A stretch of DNA of 64,000 nucleotides from assembly GCF_020831405.1 (NCBI RefSeq), contig NZ_JAJHPU010000045.1, positions 1 through 64,000 of the forward strand, given 5' to 3'. Below, piece by piece: positions 32,282 to 45,966 of the stretch. The number at the start of each line of letters is the position of its first letter. Position 1 is the stretch's first letter. The notes beneath the pieces were generated by a model that did no database searches, was not told the DNA's origin, and worked only from the letters and a program-made list of their open reading frames with translations. The stretch comes from Pseudomonas oryzagri (GTDB taxonomy: Bacteria; Pseudomonadota; Gammaproteobacteria; Pseudomonadales; Pseudomonadaceae). The position numbers were made by a program, and so were the translations under genes.

Positions 32282-33187
32282 ATGAACATGAAGCCACACA
32301 AATCAGTCAGTCTGCTGCTCGTCGGCCTGTTCGCACTGCTGCCCGCACTGGCCGGCGCCGCCACCCTCGACCGCGTGCGTTCGAGCAATACCATCACCCT
32401 GGGCTACATCCCCGACCTCGCGCCGTTCAGCAGCGACGAGGGCGGCAACATCGTCGGCTATGCCATCGAGGTGTGCCAGAGGATCGCCGAGAAGGTGCAG
32501 ACCGGCCTGGGCATGAGCAACATGGACGTGCGCTTCCAGGCCGTCAGCGGCGAGCAGGCCGTCGCCGCCATCACCTCGGGGACGATCGACCTGCTGTGCA
32601 CGCCCACCCCGGAAACCCTGGAGCGGCGCAAGTCGGTGAGCTATTCGCGACCGGTGTACACCGCCGGGCTTTCCGTGGTGGTGCGCAAGGATGCCTCGCC
32701 GGAGCTGCTGCGCGTGCTCAACGGCGAAGTGGCGCACACCGGCCCGACCTGGCGCGCCACCATCAACCAGGGCCTGGCCAACCACACCTATGCCACGCTC
32801 GAGGGCGGCGTTACCGAGCAGTGGGTACGCGAGCAGATGCGCGACCTCGGCGTGATCGCCACCCTGGTCACGGTGCGCAGCCACGAAGAGGGCATGCAGC
32901 TGGTCGCCGCCGGCAAGGCGCACGCCTTCTTCGCCGAACGCATGCTGCTGCAGAACGACCTGGCGAAGAGCAAGGACGGCGGGCAGATGATGGTCATCGG
33001 CCGCATCTTCGACTTCGTCCCGGTGTCGATGGCCCTGCAGCGCGGCGACGAGGACTTCCGCCTGGTGGTGGATACCGTGATCAGCGAGATGTACCGCTCG
33101 GGCGAGATGGACCAGCTGTATCGCAAGCATCTCGGCGAGCAGGGCGAGGGCTCCAGGCTGCTGACCCGGGTGTACGCGCTGCCGTAA
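32282..33187 (+). CDS. Periplasmic amino-acid binding protein (SBP family 3)
   Basis: The 301-residue protein has a signal peptide (cleavage near AGAA, about residue 28) and a family 3 solute-binding fold with characteristic stretches GYIPDLAPFSSDEGGNIVGY, SGTIDLLCTPTPET and ERRKSVSYSRPVY. Family members bind polar amino acids for ABC uptake. There are no permease or ATPase genes next to it, so it may serve a transporter encoded elsewhere or act with PotE-linked metabolism. ATGs at 32282 and 32288 are both possible; CAGGA fits the second slightly better. Confidence 0.82.
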   Translation: MNMKPHKSVSLLLVGLFALLPALAGAATLDRVRSSNTITLGYIPDLAPFSSDEGGNIVGYAIEVCQRIAEKVQTGLGMSNMDVRFQAVSGEQAVAAITSGTIDLLCTPTPETLERRKSVSYSRPVYTAGLSVVVRKDASPELLRVLNGEVAHTGPTWRATINQGLANHTYATLEGGVTEQWVREQMRDLGVIATLVTVRSHEEGMQLVAAGKAHAFFAERMLLQNDLAKSKDGGQMMVIGRIFDFVPVSMALQRGDEDFRLVVDTVISEMYRSGEMDQLYRKHLGEQGEGSRLLTRVYALP

Positions 33188-33274
33188 CGGCTCCCGTGGC
33201 TGACCGGTGCGCGTGCCGATGCCCGCACCGGGATGTCCGGGGGGCCGCGGGGCGTCGCCAGCGGCCAGCGGCCC

Positions 33275-36085
<2,811 letters not shown>

Positions 36086-36472
36086 GCCCCAGTGTGGGGA
36101 GCGGGTGGGGGCCTGACAAGTGGGCGTGCGCGCCAGGCTGCCAGGCGGTGCTGCGCCGTCGTCGTCCGTAAGCCCCTGGCCCGACGGGAATCGTCGCGGC
36201 GAGGCGATGGATGCGGTTTTCGAGCGTGAGCGAGCGGTGCCTTCGATAAAAGCAAAAAATCTAAGCAGAGATTTAGCTTTACGCGCGGACAGGCGCATGT
36301 TGAGAGGATTCGGAGCCCGCGTTGCGTTTTTCCCTGCCCATGGCTGGCCCGGCGGTCGAAGCCCCTTGGCTGTCAGTCACTTGTCGCCGACAGGTAAAGT
36401 GCAGGTAAAGAACCTTTGCGCTCCAACTGAGAAGCCTTATCGTTCAGGCTCCCAAGGAAAGTGACCCGCCCC
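36086..36472. other. Divergent regulatory region between ligase gene and muxA
   Basis: A 387-base gap with A/T-rich segments unusual for this genome. An inverted repeat AAATCT-N6-AGATTT is at 36257-36274, on the ligase side. A direct repeat (separate entry) is on the mux side. The mux start has AAGGAAAGTGA some way upstream. No small gene is evident. Confidence 0.5.
36391..36410 (+). promoter_or_regulatory. 11-bp-period direct repeat, candidate response-regulator site for mux
   Basis: CAGGTAAAG occurs at 36391-36399 and again at 36402-36410. A repeat period of one helical turn is typical of OmpR/PhoB-family response regulator sites. It lies 63-82 bases upstream of the muxA ATG. E. coli mdtABC is controlled by the BaeSR two-component system, so two-component control here is reasonable but unproven. 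Confidence 0.42.
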
Positions 36473-37792
36473 ATGTCCGAAATCAACCTCCCAACCCGTT
36501 CTTCCCGTAATCGCTGGCTGGCCAGTGGTGGTGTCGTTCTGCTGGCTGTGGCGCTGGCCTGGTGGCTGTGGCCCAAGGGCGAGCAGGGCACTCAACCGGA
36601 AGGTGCCCGCGCCCCGGGCAGCGGCGGCAGCCTGAGCGGCCCGCCGGCGGGCCGGCCGCGTTTCCGCGATATGCGCGGCAGCGGCGCGGTGCCGGTGAAA
36701 CTGACCGAGGCGGTGCGCGGCGACTATGCGGTGGAACTCAAGGCCCTCGGCACCGTGACCGCCTTCAACACGGTCAACGTGCTGCCGCGCGTCGACGGCC
36801 AGCTGGTCAAGGTGCTGTTCGAGGAAGGCCAGCAGGTCAAGGCCGGCCAGGTGCTGGCGCAGATCGACCCGCGTCCCTACCAGGCCGCCCTGCTGCAGGC
36901 CGAGGGCAATCTGCAGCAGAGCCGCGCCGAGCTGAAGAACGCCGAGGTGGACCTGGTGCGCTACCAGGGCCTGTTCGCCGAGGACTCCATCGCCAAACAG
37001 ACCCTCGACACCCAGCAAGCCAAGGTCGAGCAGCTGCGCGGCACCCTGAAGAGCCTGGAAGGCAGCGTCGCCGAGGCGCGCCTCAACCTCGACTACACCG
37101 AGGTGCGCGCGCCCATCGCCGGGCGCCTCGGCCTGCGCCAGGTGGACGTCGGCAACCTGGTCAGCTCCTCCAGCACCACGCCGCTGGTGACCATCACCCA
37201 GACCGCGCCCATCGCGGTGAGCTTCACCGTGCCGGAGGCCGAGCTGCCGCAGGTGCTCAAGCGCTTCCGCGCCGGCGAGAAGCTGGCGGTCGAGGCCTGG
37301 GACCGCGGCGAGCGCGAGCGCCTGTCGGTAGGCACGCTGGCCAGCCTGGATAACCAGATCGATACTGCCACCGGCACCGTGAAGCTCAAGGCGCGCTTCG
37401 AGAACGCCGACGAGCTGCTGTTCCCCAACCAGTTCGTCAACGTGCGCCTGCGTGTGGACACCCGCCGCGACGCCACCCTGGTCCCCGTGGCGGCCGTGCA
37501 GTTCGGCTCCAGCGGCACCTTCGTCTACGTGGTGGGCGAGGACAGCAAGGTCAAGGTGCGCCCCGTGGTGGTCAGCGCCAGCAACGGCGAGCAGAGCGTG
37601 ATCGGCGAGGGCCTGGCGGCAGGCGAGCGGCTGGTGCTGGAAGGCACCGACCGCCTGCGCGACGGCAGCCAGGTCGAGGTGGTGGACGGCGCGGCCAAGC
37701 CCGCCGAGCCGGCCACCCGGGTGTCCGACAAGGCGCCGCAGGGCCAGCGCGGCCCGGCCGACGGCGCCCCGGCAGGGAAGCCCGCGGCATGA
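36473..37792 (+). CDS. muxA: RND efflux periplasmic adaptor MuxA/MdtA
   Basis: The 439-residue membrane-fusion protein has one N-terminal membrane segment (about 14-34), a low-complexity stretch, a lipoyl half ([19 protein letters not shown]), a helical hairpin ([20 protein letters not shown]) and beta-barrel domains. It bridges the RND pump and the outer-membrane channel. The order adaptor-pump-pump-channel matches P. aeruginosa muxABC-opmB and the mdtABC type. The muxB ATG overlaps its stop (ATGA). Confidence 0.9.
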   Translation: MSEINLPTRSSRNRWLASGGVVLLAVALAWWLWPKGEQGTQPEGARAPGSGGSLSGPPAGRPRFRDMRGSGAVPVKLTEAVRGDYAVELKALGTVTAFNTVNVLPRVDGQLVKVLFEEGQQVKAGQVLAQIDPRPYQAALLQAEGNLQQSRAELKNAEVDLVRYQGLFAEDSIAKQTLDTQQAKVEQLRGTLKSLEGSVAEARLNLDYTEVRAPIAGRLGLRQVDVGNLVSSSSTTPLVTITQTAPIAVSFTVPEAELPQVLKRFRAGEKLAVEAWDRGERERLSVGTLASLDNQIDTATGTVKLKARFENADELLFPNQFVNVRLRVDTRRDATLVPVAAVQFGSSGTFVYVVGEDSKVKVRPVVVSASNGEQSVIGEGLAAGERLVLEGTDRLRDGSQVEVVDGAAKPAEPATRVSDKAPQGQRGPADGAPAGKPAA

Positions 37793-40700
37793 GCCTGTCG
37801 CGCCCGTTCATCCTGCGCCCGGTGGCCACCACCCTGCTGATGGTGGCGATCTTCCTGGTCGGCGCGATCGCCTACCGCCTGCTGCCGGTCTCGGCGCTGC
37901 CGCAGGTCGACTACCCGACCATCCGCGTGCTGACCCTGTATCCCGGCGCCAGTCCCGAGGTGATGGGCAGCGCGGTGACCGCGCCGCTGGAGCGCCAGTT
38001 CGGCCAGATGCCGGGCCTGGCCCAGCTGTCCTCGACCAGCTCGGGCGGCGCCTCGGTGATCACCCTGCGCTTCAACCTCGAGGTCGAGCTGGAGGTCGCC
38101 GAGCAGGAAGTGCAGGCGGCGATCAACGCGGCCAACAATCTGTTGCCCAACGATCTGCCGGCGCCGCCGGTGTACAACAAGGTCAACCCGGCCGATACCC
38201 CGGTGCTGACCCTGGCGATCACTTCCTCGACCCTGCCGCTGCCCGAGGTCAACGACCTGGTGGACACCCGCATGGCGCAGAAGCTCGCGCAGATCAGCGG
38301 CGTCGGCCTGGTCAGCCTGGCCGGCGGCCAGCGCCCGGCGGTGCGCATCCGCGTCAACCCGCAGGCCCTGGCGGCCTACAACCTCAACCTCTCCGACGTG
38401 CGCAGCCTGATCAACGCGGCCAACGTCAACCAGCCCAAGGGCAGCTTCGACGGCCCGACCCGCGTCTCCCAGCTCGACGCCAACGACCAGCTGCGTTCGG
38501 CCGCCGAATACCGCGACCTGGTGCTGAACTACAGCGCCGGCGCCACCCTGCGCCTGGGCGACATCGCCGAGGTGGTCGACGGCGCCGAGAACGAACGCCT
38601 GGCCGCCTGGGCCAACCAGAGCGCCGCGGTACTGCTCAACGTGCAGCGCCAGCCGGGTGCCAACGTCATCGAGGTGGTCGACCGCGTCCAGGCGCTGCTG
38701 CCGAGCATCACCGCCAGCCTGCCGGCCGGCGTCCAGGTGCAGGTGCTCAGCGACCGCACCCAGACCATCCGCGCCGCGGTGCACGACGTGCAGTTCGAGC
38801 TGTTGCTGGCGGTGTGCCTGGTGGTGCTGGTGACCTTCCTGTTCCTGCGCCGCCTGGCGGCCACGCTGATTCCCTCGGTGGCGGTGCCGCTGTCGCTGGT
38901 CGGCACCTTCGCGGTGATGTACCTGGCCGGCTTCTCGATCAACAACCTGACCCTGATGGCGCTGACCATCGCCACCGGCTTCGTGGTCGACGACGCCATC
39001 GTCATGCTGGAGAACATCGCCCGCCACCTGGAGGAGGGCGACACGCCGCTCAATGCCGCCCTGAAAGGAGCGAAGCAGATCGGCTTCACCCTGGTATCGC
39101 TGACCTTCTCGCTGATCGCCGTGCTGATCCCGCTGCTGTTCATGGCCGACGTGGTGGGGCGATTGTTCCGCGAGTTCGCCATCACCCTGGCGGTGGCCAT
39201 CCTCATCTCCCTGGTGGTGTCGCTGACCCTGACGCCGATGATGTGTGCGCGCCTGCTCAAGCACCAACCGGAAGACGAGCAGGGCCGCTTCTACAAGGCC
39301 AGCGGCGCCTGGATCGACTGGCTGATCGCCCGCTACGACCGCGGTCTGACCTGGGTGCTGCGCCATCAGGGCAAGACCCTGGTGGTCGCCGTGCTCACCC
39401 TGGGCCTCACCGTGGTCATGTACCTGGCCGTTCCCAAGGGCTTCTTCCCGGTGCAGGACGTGGGCGCCATCCAGGGCATCAGCCAGGCGCCGCAGAGCAT
39501 CTCGTTCCGTGCCATGAGCGAGCGCCAGCAGCGCCTGGCCGAGGTGATCCTGCGCGATCCGGCGGTGGCCAGCCTGTCGTCCTATATCGGTATCGACGGC
39601 GACAACGCGACCCTCAACAGCGGTCGCCTGCAGATCAACCTCAAGCCGCACGGCGAGCGCGAGGTCAGCGCCGCCGAGGTGATCGAGCGGCTCAAGCCCG
39701 AGCTGGCCCAGGTGCCGGGCATCGAGCTGTTCCTGCAGCCGGTGCAGGACCTGACCATCGAGGACCGGGTCAGCCGCACCCAGTTCCAGTTCAGCCTGGA
39801 GTCGGCCGACGAGGCCCTGCTGGAGGAGTGGACGCCGCGCCTGGTCGAGGCGCTGGCCGAGCGCGAGGAGCTGGCCGACGTCACCAGCGATCTGCAGAAC
39901 CGCGGTTTGCAGGCCTTCCTGCGCATCGACCGCGACCAGGCCGGGCGGCTCGGCGTGGCCATGGGCGATATCGACGACGCCCTGTACGACGCCTTCGGCC
40001 AGCGGCAGATCTCCACCATCTTCACCCAGACCAGCCAGTACCGCGTGGTGCTGGAGAGCGACGGCGCCCGCGACCAGGGCCTGGCCGCGCTGCGCGAGAT
40101 CCACGTGGCCGGCGAAGACGGCAGCCAGGTGCCGCTGGCCAGCCTGGTGCGGGTCGAGGAGCGCGCCGCGCCCCTGGTGATCAACCATATCGGCCAGTTC
40201 CCGGCGGTGACCCTGTCGTTCAACCTGGCGCCCGGCGTGTCGCTGGGCGAGGCGGTGGCGCTGATCGAGCAGGTCGAGGCTGAGATCGGCCTGCCCGAGG
40301 GCATCCAGAGCCGCTTCCAGGGCGCCGCCGAGGCCTTCAGCGCCTCGCTGTCCAGCACCCTGTGGCTGATCCTGGCCGCCATCGTCACCATGTACATCGT
40401 GCTCGGCGTGCTCTACGAGAGCTACATCCACCCGATCACCATCCTCTCGACCTTGCCCTCGGCGGGCGTCGGTGCCTTGCTGGCGCTGCTGGTCAGCGGC
40501 AACGACCTCGGCCTGATCGCCATCATCGGCATCATCCTGCTGATCGGCATCGTCAAGAAGAACGCGATCATGATGATCGACTTCGCCCTCGAGGCCGAGC
40601 GCCACCAGGGCATGGAGCCGCAGGCGGCGATCCACCGTGCCGCACTGCTGCGCTTCAGGCCGATCCTGATGACCACCCTGGCCGCGCTGTTCGGCGCCAT

Positions 40701-40908
40701 TCCGCTGATGTTCGCCTCGGGTTCCGGCGCCGAGCTGCGCCAGCCGCTCGGCCTGGTGATGGTCGGCGGCCTGTTGGTCAGCCAGGTGCTGACCCTGTTC
40801 ACCACCCCGGTGATCTACCTGTGGTTCGACCGCCTGAGCCGGCGCTTCATGGGCCGCAGCGCGGCCGGGGTGGCGGTGGACGGCAAGCTGGTCGAGGGCG
40901 GGCGATGA
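37789..40908 (+). CDS. muxB: RND efflux pump subunit MuxB/MdtB
   Basis: A 1039-residue inner-membrane RND transporter with twelve predicted helices and two large periplasmic loops. The N-terminal [20 protein letters not shown] and the double-Asp proton relay motif in [15 protein letters not shown] (helix 4) are present. In this subfamily two different pump subunits form a heterotrimer; MuxB is the B-type partner. It is joined by ATGA overlaps to muxA and muxC, consistent with fixed-ratio translation. Confidence 0.93.
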   Translation: MSLSRPFILRPVATTLLMVAIFLVGAIAYRLLPVSALPQVDYPTIRVLTLYPGASPEVMGSAVTAPLERQFGQMPGLAQLSSTSSGGASVITLRFNLEVELEVAEQEVQAAINAANNLLPNDLPAPPVYNKVNPADTPVLTLAITSSTLPLPEVNDLVDTRMAQKLAQISGVGLVSLAGGQRPAVRIRVNPQALAAYNLNLSDVRSLINAANVNQPKGSFDGPTRVSQLDANDQLRSAAEYRDLVLNYSAGATLRLGDIAEVVDGAENERLAAWANQSAAVLLNVQRQPGANVIEVVDRVQALLPSITASLPAGVQVQVLSDRTQTIRAAVHDVQFELLLAVCLVVLVTFLFLRRLAATLIPSVAVPLSLVGTFAVMYLAGFSINNLTLMALTIATGFVVDDAIVMLENIARHLEEGDTPLNAALKGAKQIGFTLVSLTFSLIAVLIPLLFMADVVGRLFREFAITLAVAILISLVVSLTLTPMMCARLLKHQPEDEQGRFYKASGAWIDWLIARYDRGLTWVLRHQGKTLVVAVLTLGLTVVMYLAVPKGFFPVQDVGAIQGISQAPQSISFRAMSERQQRLAEVILRDPAVASLSSYIGIDGDNATLNSGRLQINLKPHGEREVSAAEVIERLKPELAQVPGIELFLQPVQDLTIEDRVSRTQFQFSLESADEALLEEWTPRLVEALAEREELADVTSDLQNRGLQAFLRIDRDQAGRLGVAMGDIDDALYDAFGQRQISTIFTQTSQYRVVLESDGARDQGLAALREIHVAGEDGSQVPLASLVRVEERAAPLVINHIGQFPAVTLSFNLAPGVSLGEAVALIEQVEAEIGLPEGIQSRFQGAAEAFSASLSSTLWLILAAIVTMYIVLGVLYESYIHPITILSTLPSAGVGALLALLVSGNDLGLIAIIGIILLIGIVKKNAIMMIDFALEAERHQGMEPQAAIHRAALLRFRPILMTTLAALFGAIPLMFASGSGAELRQPLGLVMVGGLLVSQVLTLFTTPVIYLWFDRLSRRFMGRSAAGVAVDGKLVEGGR

Positions 40909-43900
40909 ACCTCTCCGCACCCTTCATCCATCGCCCGGTCGCCACCCTGCTGCTCAGCCTGGCGATCCTGCTGGCCGGCCTGCTCAGCTTCGGCAAGCTG
41001 CCGGTGGCGCCGCTGCCGCAGATGGACTTCCCGGTGATCACCGTGGAGGCCAGCCTGCCCGGCGCCAGCCCGCAGGTGATGGCCTCCAGCGTGGCGATGC
41101 CGCTGGAGCGCTCGCTCGGCACCATCGCCGGCATCACCCAGATGAGCAGCCGCAGCACCCTGGGCTCGACGCGCATCATCCTGATGTTCGACCTCGGTCG
41201 CGACGTCGATGCCGCCGCCCGCGAGGTGCAGGCGGCGATCAACGCCTCGCGCAAGCTGCTGCCCAGCGCCATGCGCAGCATGCCCACCTACCGCAAGGTC
41301 AACCCGTCGCAGGCGCCGATCATGGTGCTGTCGATGACCTCGGACGTGCTCGGCAAGGGCCAGCTGTACGACGCCGCCTCGACCATCGTGGCGCAGAAGC
41401 TGTCGCAGGTCGGCGGCGTCGGCGAGGTGCAGGTCGGCGGCAGTTCGCTGCCGGCGGTGCGCATCGAATTGTCGCCGCGCCTGCTCGAGCACTACGGCAT
41501 CGCCCTCGACGAGGTGCGCGAAACCATAGACGCGGCCAACGTGCGCGGTCCCAAGGGCGCCCTGGAGGACGCCGAGCGGCACTGGCAGGTGCGCAGCAAC
41601 GACCAGCTGGAGAAGGCCGCCGACTACATTCCCCTGGTCATCCGCCATCAGGAGGGCGCGGTGGTGCGGTTGGGCGACGTTGCCAAGGTCAGCGACGGCG
41701 TCGAGGACACCTACAACAGCGGCTTCTACAACGACCGCCAGGCCGTGCTGCTGGTGATCAACCGCCAGGCCGGTGCCAACATTATCGAGACCATCGAACA
41801 GATCCGCGCCGAGCTGCCGGCGCTGCGCGCGGTGCTGCCGGCGAGCATCGAACTGGCGGTGGCCAGCGACCGCTCGCCGGGCATCCGCGCCACCCTGCAC
41901 GAGGCCGAGCGCACCCTGCTGATCGCCGTCGGCCTGGTGATCCTGGTGGTGCTGGCCTTCCTCGGCCACTGGCGCGCCGCGCTGATCCCGACCCTGGCGG
42001 TGCCGGTGTCGCTGGTCGGCAGCTTCGCGGTGATGTACCTGTGGGGCTTCTCGCTCAACAACCTGTCGCTGATGGCGCTGATCATCGCCACGGGCCTGGT
42101 GGTCGACGACGCCATCGTGGTGCTGGAGAACATCGCCCGGCACATCGAGGCCGGCGAGAAGCCCATGCAGGCCGCGCTCAAGGGCGCGCGCGAGGTGGGC
42201 TTCACCCTGCTGTCGATGAACGTCTCGCTGGTCGCGGTGTTCCTCTCCATCCTGTTCATGGGCGGCATCGTCGAGCGGCTGTTCCGCGAGTTCTCGATCA
42301 GCCTGACGGTGGCCATCGTCATCTCCCTGATCGTCTCGCTGACCCTGACGCCCATGCTGTGCGCCCGCTGGCTGCGCGCCGAGACCGAGCAGCGCACGCC
42401 CGGCCGTCTGCAGCGCCTGGGCAGCCGGGTGCAGGAGCGCGTGCTGGCGGCCTACCGGGTCAGCCTGGAGTGGGCGCTCAGGCATTCGCTGCTGACCCTG
42501 CTCAGCCTACTGGCGACCATCGCCCTCAACGTCTGGCTGTTCGTCAACGTGCCCAAGACCTTCTTCCCGCAGCAGGACACCGGCCAGCTGATCGGCTTCG
42601 TGCGCGGCGACGACGGCCTGTCGTTCCAAGTCATGCAGCCGAAGATGGAGATCTTCCGCCGCGCGGTGCTCAACGACCCGGCGGTGGAGAGCGTGGCCGG
42701 CTTCATCGGCGGCAAGGGCGGGGTGAGCAACGCCTTCATGCTGGTGCGCCTGAAGCCCGTGGCCGAGCGCGACCTGTCCGCGCAGCAGGTGGCCGAGCGG
42801 CTGCGCAAGAGCCTGCCCAAGGTGCCCGGCGGCCAGCTGTTCCTGATGCCCGACCAGGACCTGCGCTTCGGCGGCCGCGAGGGCGGCAGCTCGGAGAACG
42901 AATACGTGCTGCTGGCCAGCGAGATCGCCGACCTGCGCGAATGGCTGCCCAAGGTGCGCGACGCGCTCAAGGCGCTGCCGGAGCTGACCGACATCGACGC
43001 CAAGGAGGGCGAGGGCGCCCAGCAGATCCGCGTGGTGGTCGACCGCGACGCCGCCAAGCGTCTGGGCGTGGACATGGACATGGTCACCGCGCTGCTCAAC
43101 AACGCCTTCAGCCAGCGCCAGGTGTCGACCATCTACCAGAGCCTCAACCAGTACAGCGTGGTGATGGAGATCGACCCGCGTTACGCGCAGAGCCCCGAGG
43201 CGCTCGAGCAGGTGCGCCTGATCGGCACCGACGGCCAGCTGGTGCCGCTGTCGACCATCGCCCGCTGGGAGCTGAGCCTGGAGGACGACAGCGTCAAGCA
43301 CGACGGCCAGTTCGCCGCGGAAAGCATCAACTTCGCCCTCGCTCCCGGGGTGAGCCTCGACAAGGCCAGCGCCGCCATCGCCGACGCGGTGGCCCGCGTC
43401 GGCCTGCCCACCGCGGTGCAGGGCAAGATGGGCGGCACCGGCGGGGTCTTCCAGCAGAGCCAGCAGGCCCAGCCGCTGATGATCCTCGGCGCGCTGCTGG
43501 TGGTGTACATCGTCCTCGGCATCCTCTACGAGAGCTACATCCACCCGCTGACCATCCTCTCCACCCTGCCTTCGGCCGGCGTCGGCGCGCTGCTGGCGAT
43601 CCGCCTGACCGGCGGCGAGTTCAGCCTGATCTCGCTGCTCGGCCTGTTCCTGCTGATCGGCGTGGTGAAGAAGAACGCCATCCTGATGATCGACCTGGCC
43701 CTGCAGTTGGAGCGCCAGGAGCGGCTCAGCCCGGCCGAGTCGATCCGCCGCGCCTGCCTGCTGCGTTTCCGGCCGATCCTGATGACCACCCTGGCGGCCA
43801 TCCTCGGCGCGCTGCCGCTGCTGCTGGGCAGCGCCGAGGGCGCCGAGATGCGCCGGCCGCTCGGCCTGACCATCGTCGGCGGGCTGATCCTCAGCCAGCT

Positions 43901-44012
43901 GCTCACCCTCTACACCACCCCGGTGGTCTACCTGTACCTCGACCGCCTGCGCCACCGAGTCAACCGCTGGCGCGGCCGGCCCAGCGATGCCGCATTGGAA
44001 GCTCCGCTATGA
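40905..44012 (+). CDS. muxC: RND efflux pump subunit MuxC/MdtC
   Basis: A 1035-residue RND transporter paralogous to the preceding gene, the C-type partner of the heteromeric pump. It has [20 protein letters not shown] at the N terminus and [15 protein letters not shown] with the proton-relay aspartates in helix 4. Substrates of Mux/Mdt pumps include novobiocin, some beta-lactams and bile-salt-like compounds in studied species; those here are unknown. The stop overlaps the opmB ATG at 44009. Confidence 0.93.
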   Translation: MNLSAPFIHRPVATLLLSLAILLAGLLSFGKLPVAPLPQMDFPVITVEASLPGASPQVMASSVAMPLERSLGTIAGITQMSSRSTLGSTRIILMFDLGRDVDAAAREVQAAINASRKLLPSAMRSMPTYRKVNPSQAPIMVLSMTSDVLGKGQLYDAASTIVAQKLSQVGGVGEVQVGGSSLPAVRIELSPRLLEHYGIALDEVRETIDAANVRGPKGALEDAERHWQVRSNDQLEKAADYIPLVIRHQEGAVVRLGDVAKVSDGVEDTYNSGFYNDRQAVLLVINRQAGANIIETIEQIRAELPALRAVLPASIELAVASDRSPGIRATLHEAERTLLIAVGLVILVVLAFLGHWRAALIPTLAVPVSLVGSFAVMYLWGFSLNNLSLMALIIATGLVVDDAIVVLENIARHIEAGEKPMQAALKGAREVGFTLLSMNVSLVAVFLSILFMGGIVERLFREFSISLTVAIVISLIVSLTLTPMLCARWLRAETEQRTPGRLQRLGSRVQERVLAAYRVSLEWALRHSLLTLLSLLATIALNVWLFVNVPKTFFPQQDTGQLIGFVRGDDGLSFQVMQPKMEIFRRAVLNDPAVESVAGFIGGKGGVSNAFMLVRLKPVAERDLSAQQVAERLRKSLPKVPGGQLFLMPDQDLRFGGREGGSSENEYVLLASEIADLREWLPKVRDALKALPELTDIDAKEGEGAQQIRVVVDRDAAKRLGVDMDMVTALLNNAFSQRQVSTIYQSLNQYSVVMEIDPRYAQSPEALEQVRLIGTDGQLVPLSTIARWELSLEDDSVKHDGQFAAESINFALAPGVSLDKASAAIADAVARVGLPTAVQGKMGGTGGVFQQSQQAQPLMILGALLVVYIVLGILYESYIHPLTILSTLPSAGVGALLAIRLTGGEFSLISLLGLFLLIGVVKKNAILMIDLALQLERQERLSPAESIRRACLLRFRPILMTTLAAILGALPLLLGSAEGAEMRRPLGLTIVGGLILSQLLTLYTTPVVYLYLDRLRHRVNRWRGRPSDAALEAPL

Positions 44013-45553
44013 CAGTTCCCGTCTCCCGATTTGCCATCCCTGCAGGGGCGAACTCGTTCGCCCGCCTGATCGGCATGGCAACCAAGGCGAATAAATTCGC
44101 CCCTACATTGATGTTGTCGCTCGCCCTGGCCGGTTGCGCCATCGGCCCGGACTACGAGCGTCCCGAGCTCAATACCCCGGCCGCCTTCAAGCAGGCGCAG
44201 GGCTGGAAGGCCGCCGAGCCGGCCGACGCCCTGGCGCGCGGCGCCTGGTGGGAGCTGTATGGCGACGCCACCCTCAACGAGCTGCAGCAGCGCCTGGAAA
44301 ACGCCAACCAGAGCCTCGCCGAGTCGCTGGCGCAGTACCGCGAAGCGCAGGCGCTGGTGCGCGGCACGCGCGCCTCGTTCTTCCCCACGCTGTCGGGCAA
44401 CGCCAGCAAGACCCGCTCGGGCGAGGGCACTGGGCAGAGCACGGTGCGCCTGGCCGACGGTTCGACGGTGACCAGCGGCGTCAGCACCGGCGGCATCTCC
44501 ACCAGCTACGACCTGACCTTCGGCGTCGACTGGGAGCTCGACCTGTGGGGCAAGCTGCGCCGCCAGCTGGAGGCAGACAATGCCAGCCTTGGCGCCAGCG
44601 CCGGCGATCTCGCCGCGGTGCGCCTGAGCCTGCAGTCGGAGCTGGCGCAGAACTACCTGCAGCTGCGCGTGCTGGACGAGGCGCAGCGTCTGCTCGACGC
44701 CACGGTGGCCGCCTACGCCCGCTCGCTGCGGCTCACCGAGAACCAGTACGAGGCCGGCATCGTGCCGAAATCCGACGTCACCCAGGCGCGCACCCAGCTC
44801 AAGAGCACCGAGGCGCAGGCCATCGACCTCAAGTACCAGCGCGCCCAGCTCGAGCACGCCATCGCCGTGCTGATCGGCGTGCCGCCGGCCGAGTTCGAGC
44901 TGGCCGTGGTGGACAGCGTGCCGCAACTGCCGGCGGTGCCGGTCAGCCTGCCTTCGCAGCTGCTGGAGCGGCGCCCCGACGTGGCCAGCGCCGAGCGCGC
45001 GGTGATGAGCGCCAACGCCGACATCGGCGTGGCCAAGGCCGCCTGGTTCCCCAGCCTGAGCCTCAGTGCAACAGGCGGCTATCGCAGCGACACCCTCAGC
45101 CAGTGGATCAGCACGCCCAACCGCTTCTGGTCGATCGGCCCGCAGTTCGCCATGACCCTGTTCGACGCCGGGCTGATCCGCTCGCAGGTCGACCAGGCCG
45201 AGGCGCGCTACGACCAGACCGTGGCCGCCTACCGGCAGACGGTGCTGGACAGCTTCCGCGAGGTCGAGGACTACCTGGTGCAGCTCGACGTGCTGGAGCA
45301 GGAGAGCGGCGTGCAGCAGGAGGCGCTGGAAGCCGCCCGCGAGTCCCTGCGCCTGATCGAGAACCAGTACAAGGCCGGCACCATCGACTACAACAGCGTG
45401 GTCAGCGTGCAGACCGCGGCGCTGTCCAACGAGCGCACCAGCCTGACCCTGCTCGGCAGCCGGCTGACCGCCAGCGTGCAGCTGATCGCCGCGCTGGGCG
45501 GCGGCTGGGACGGTGTGGCGCCGGAGCAGGAGCGCCTCGCCGGGAGCGAGTAA
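44009..45553 (+). CDS. opmB: Outer-membrane efflux channel OpmB (TolC/NodT lipoprotein)
   Basis: The protein is a 514-residue outer-membrane factor from the overlapping ATG. Its lipobox LALAGC precedes AIGPDYERP, the usual mature start. The first 22 residues have no place in a signal peptide and are largely encoded by a REP-like palindrome (44041-44107). Internal in-frame ATGs at 44075 (MATKANKFAPTLMLSLALAGC, a textbook lipoprotein signal) or 44111 are likelier functional starts. The rest shows the two repeated helical-barrel halves with YLQLRVLDEAQ and LTENQYEAGIV / LIENQYKAGTI. Confidence 0.88.
   Translation: MTVPVSRFAIPAGANSFARLIGMATKANKFAPTLMLSLALAGCAIGPDYERPELNTPAAFKQAQGWKAAEPADALARGAWWELYGDATLNELQQRLENANQSLAESLAQYREAQALVRGTRASFFPTLSGNASKTRSGEGTGQSTVRLADGSTVTSGVSTGGISTSYDLTFGVDWELDLWGKLRRQLEADNASLGASAGDLAAVRLSLQSELAQNYLQLRVLDEAQRLLDATVAAYARSLRLTENQYEAGIVPKSDVTQARTQLKSTEAQAIDLKYQRAQLEHAIAVLIGVPPAEFELAVVDSVPQLPAVPVSLPSQLLERRPDVASAERAVMSANADIGVAKAAWFPSLSLSATGGYRSDTLSQWISTPNRFWSIGPQFAMTLFDAGLIRSQVDQAEARYDQTVAAYRQTVLDSFREVEDYLVQLDVLEQESGVQQEALEAARESLRLIENQYKAGTIDYNSVVSVQTAALSNERTSLTLLGSRLTASVQLIAALGGGWDGVAPEQERLAGSE
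44041..44107. repeat. REP-like palindrome inside the 5' end of opmB
   Basis: The outer arms TGCAGGGGCGAA and TTCGCCCCTACA are near-complements. Within are two hairpins, GGGCGAACTCGTTCGCCC (44046-44063) and GGCGAATAAATTCGCC. The sequence resembles the dispersed Pseudomonas element with GGGGCGAA...TTCGCCCC arms, normally intergenic. Here it is in frame and translated. Confidence 0.68.
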
Positions 45554-45966
45554 GCCTGGCGTTGCCGGTCCGCGTAGTGGATTCCCGATTGTACGGGGGA
45601 TGACGGGGCATTGAGGGCAGCCTGACAGGCCACCCTGATGTCCAGCCCCGGCATCCCCGCGAAAGCGGCGGCCAGGCTTGGGGGCGCCGCCGGTACTTCT
45701 GGACTCTTACCTGCGCGGGAGTTGGAGGGGCGAATACCGATGATGCCCCTGCCCACCCCAGAACGTCGTCCGCTTCGCAAGCCCCCAAAGGATGCTCCGC
45801 GGGGGAAATGCTGGCATCCTAGCGCCCCGGCCTGGACCGCCCGTTAGGCGTTCAGGTCAGCCGCAGGGACGATCGTTTTCTCAGGGTTCCGTTTTCCGAC
45901 TACGCCCCTCTGCGGCAGACCCTTGCCGGCCATCGCCGGCAATCCGCAGACCAAGGGAAAATACGC
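45554..45966. other. Intergenic boundary region with repeat fragments
   Basis: A 413-base gap between the efflux operon and the restriction island. It holds fragments of a second palindromic repeat type: GTGGATTCCCG...ACGGGGGATGACG at about 45577-45612 and CATCCCCGCGAAAGCGG at about 45650-45666. No gene is supported. The junction of repeat debris and restriction genes is consistent with insertion of the island, but no attachment site or integrase was found. Confidence 0.5.

Noticed and set aside
36086..36298. Upstream extension of the ligase fusion protein by 71 codons
   Set aside because: The added residues are basic and low in coding character, run through an A/T-rich regulatory-looking segment, and no ribosome site precedes the farther ATG.
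37525..40920. Very long antisense open frame (over 1100 codons) opposite muxB
   Set aside because: In DNA this GC-rich with GC-biased third positions, antisense frames stay open by chance. The predicted protein is low-complexity and rich in Arg, Gln, His and Asp, and the plus strand encodes a clear RND pump.
45554..45966. Integrase, tRNA or attachment site at the left edge of the restriction island
   Set aside because: Only palindromic repeat fragments are visible; no tRNA-like sequence, direct att repeat or integrase gene could be found in the window.
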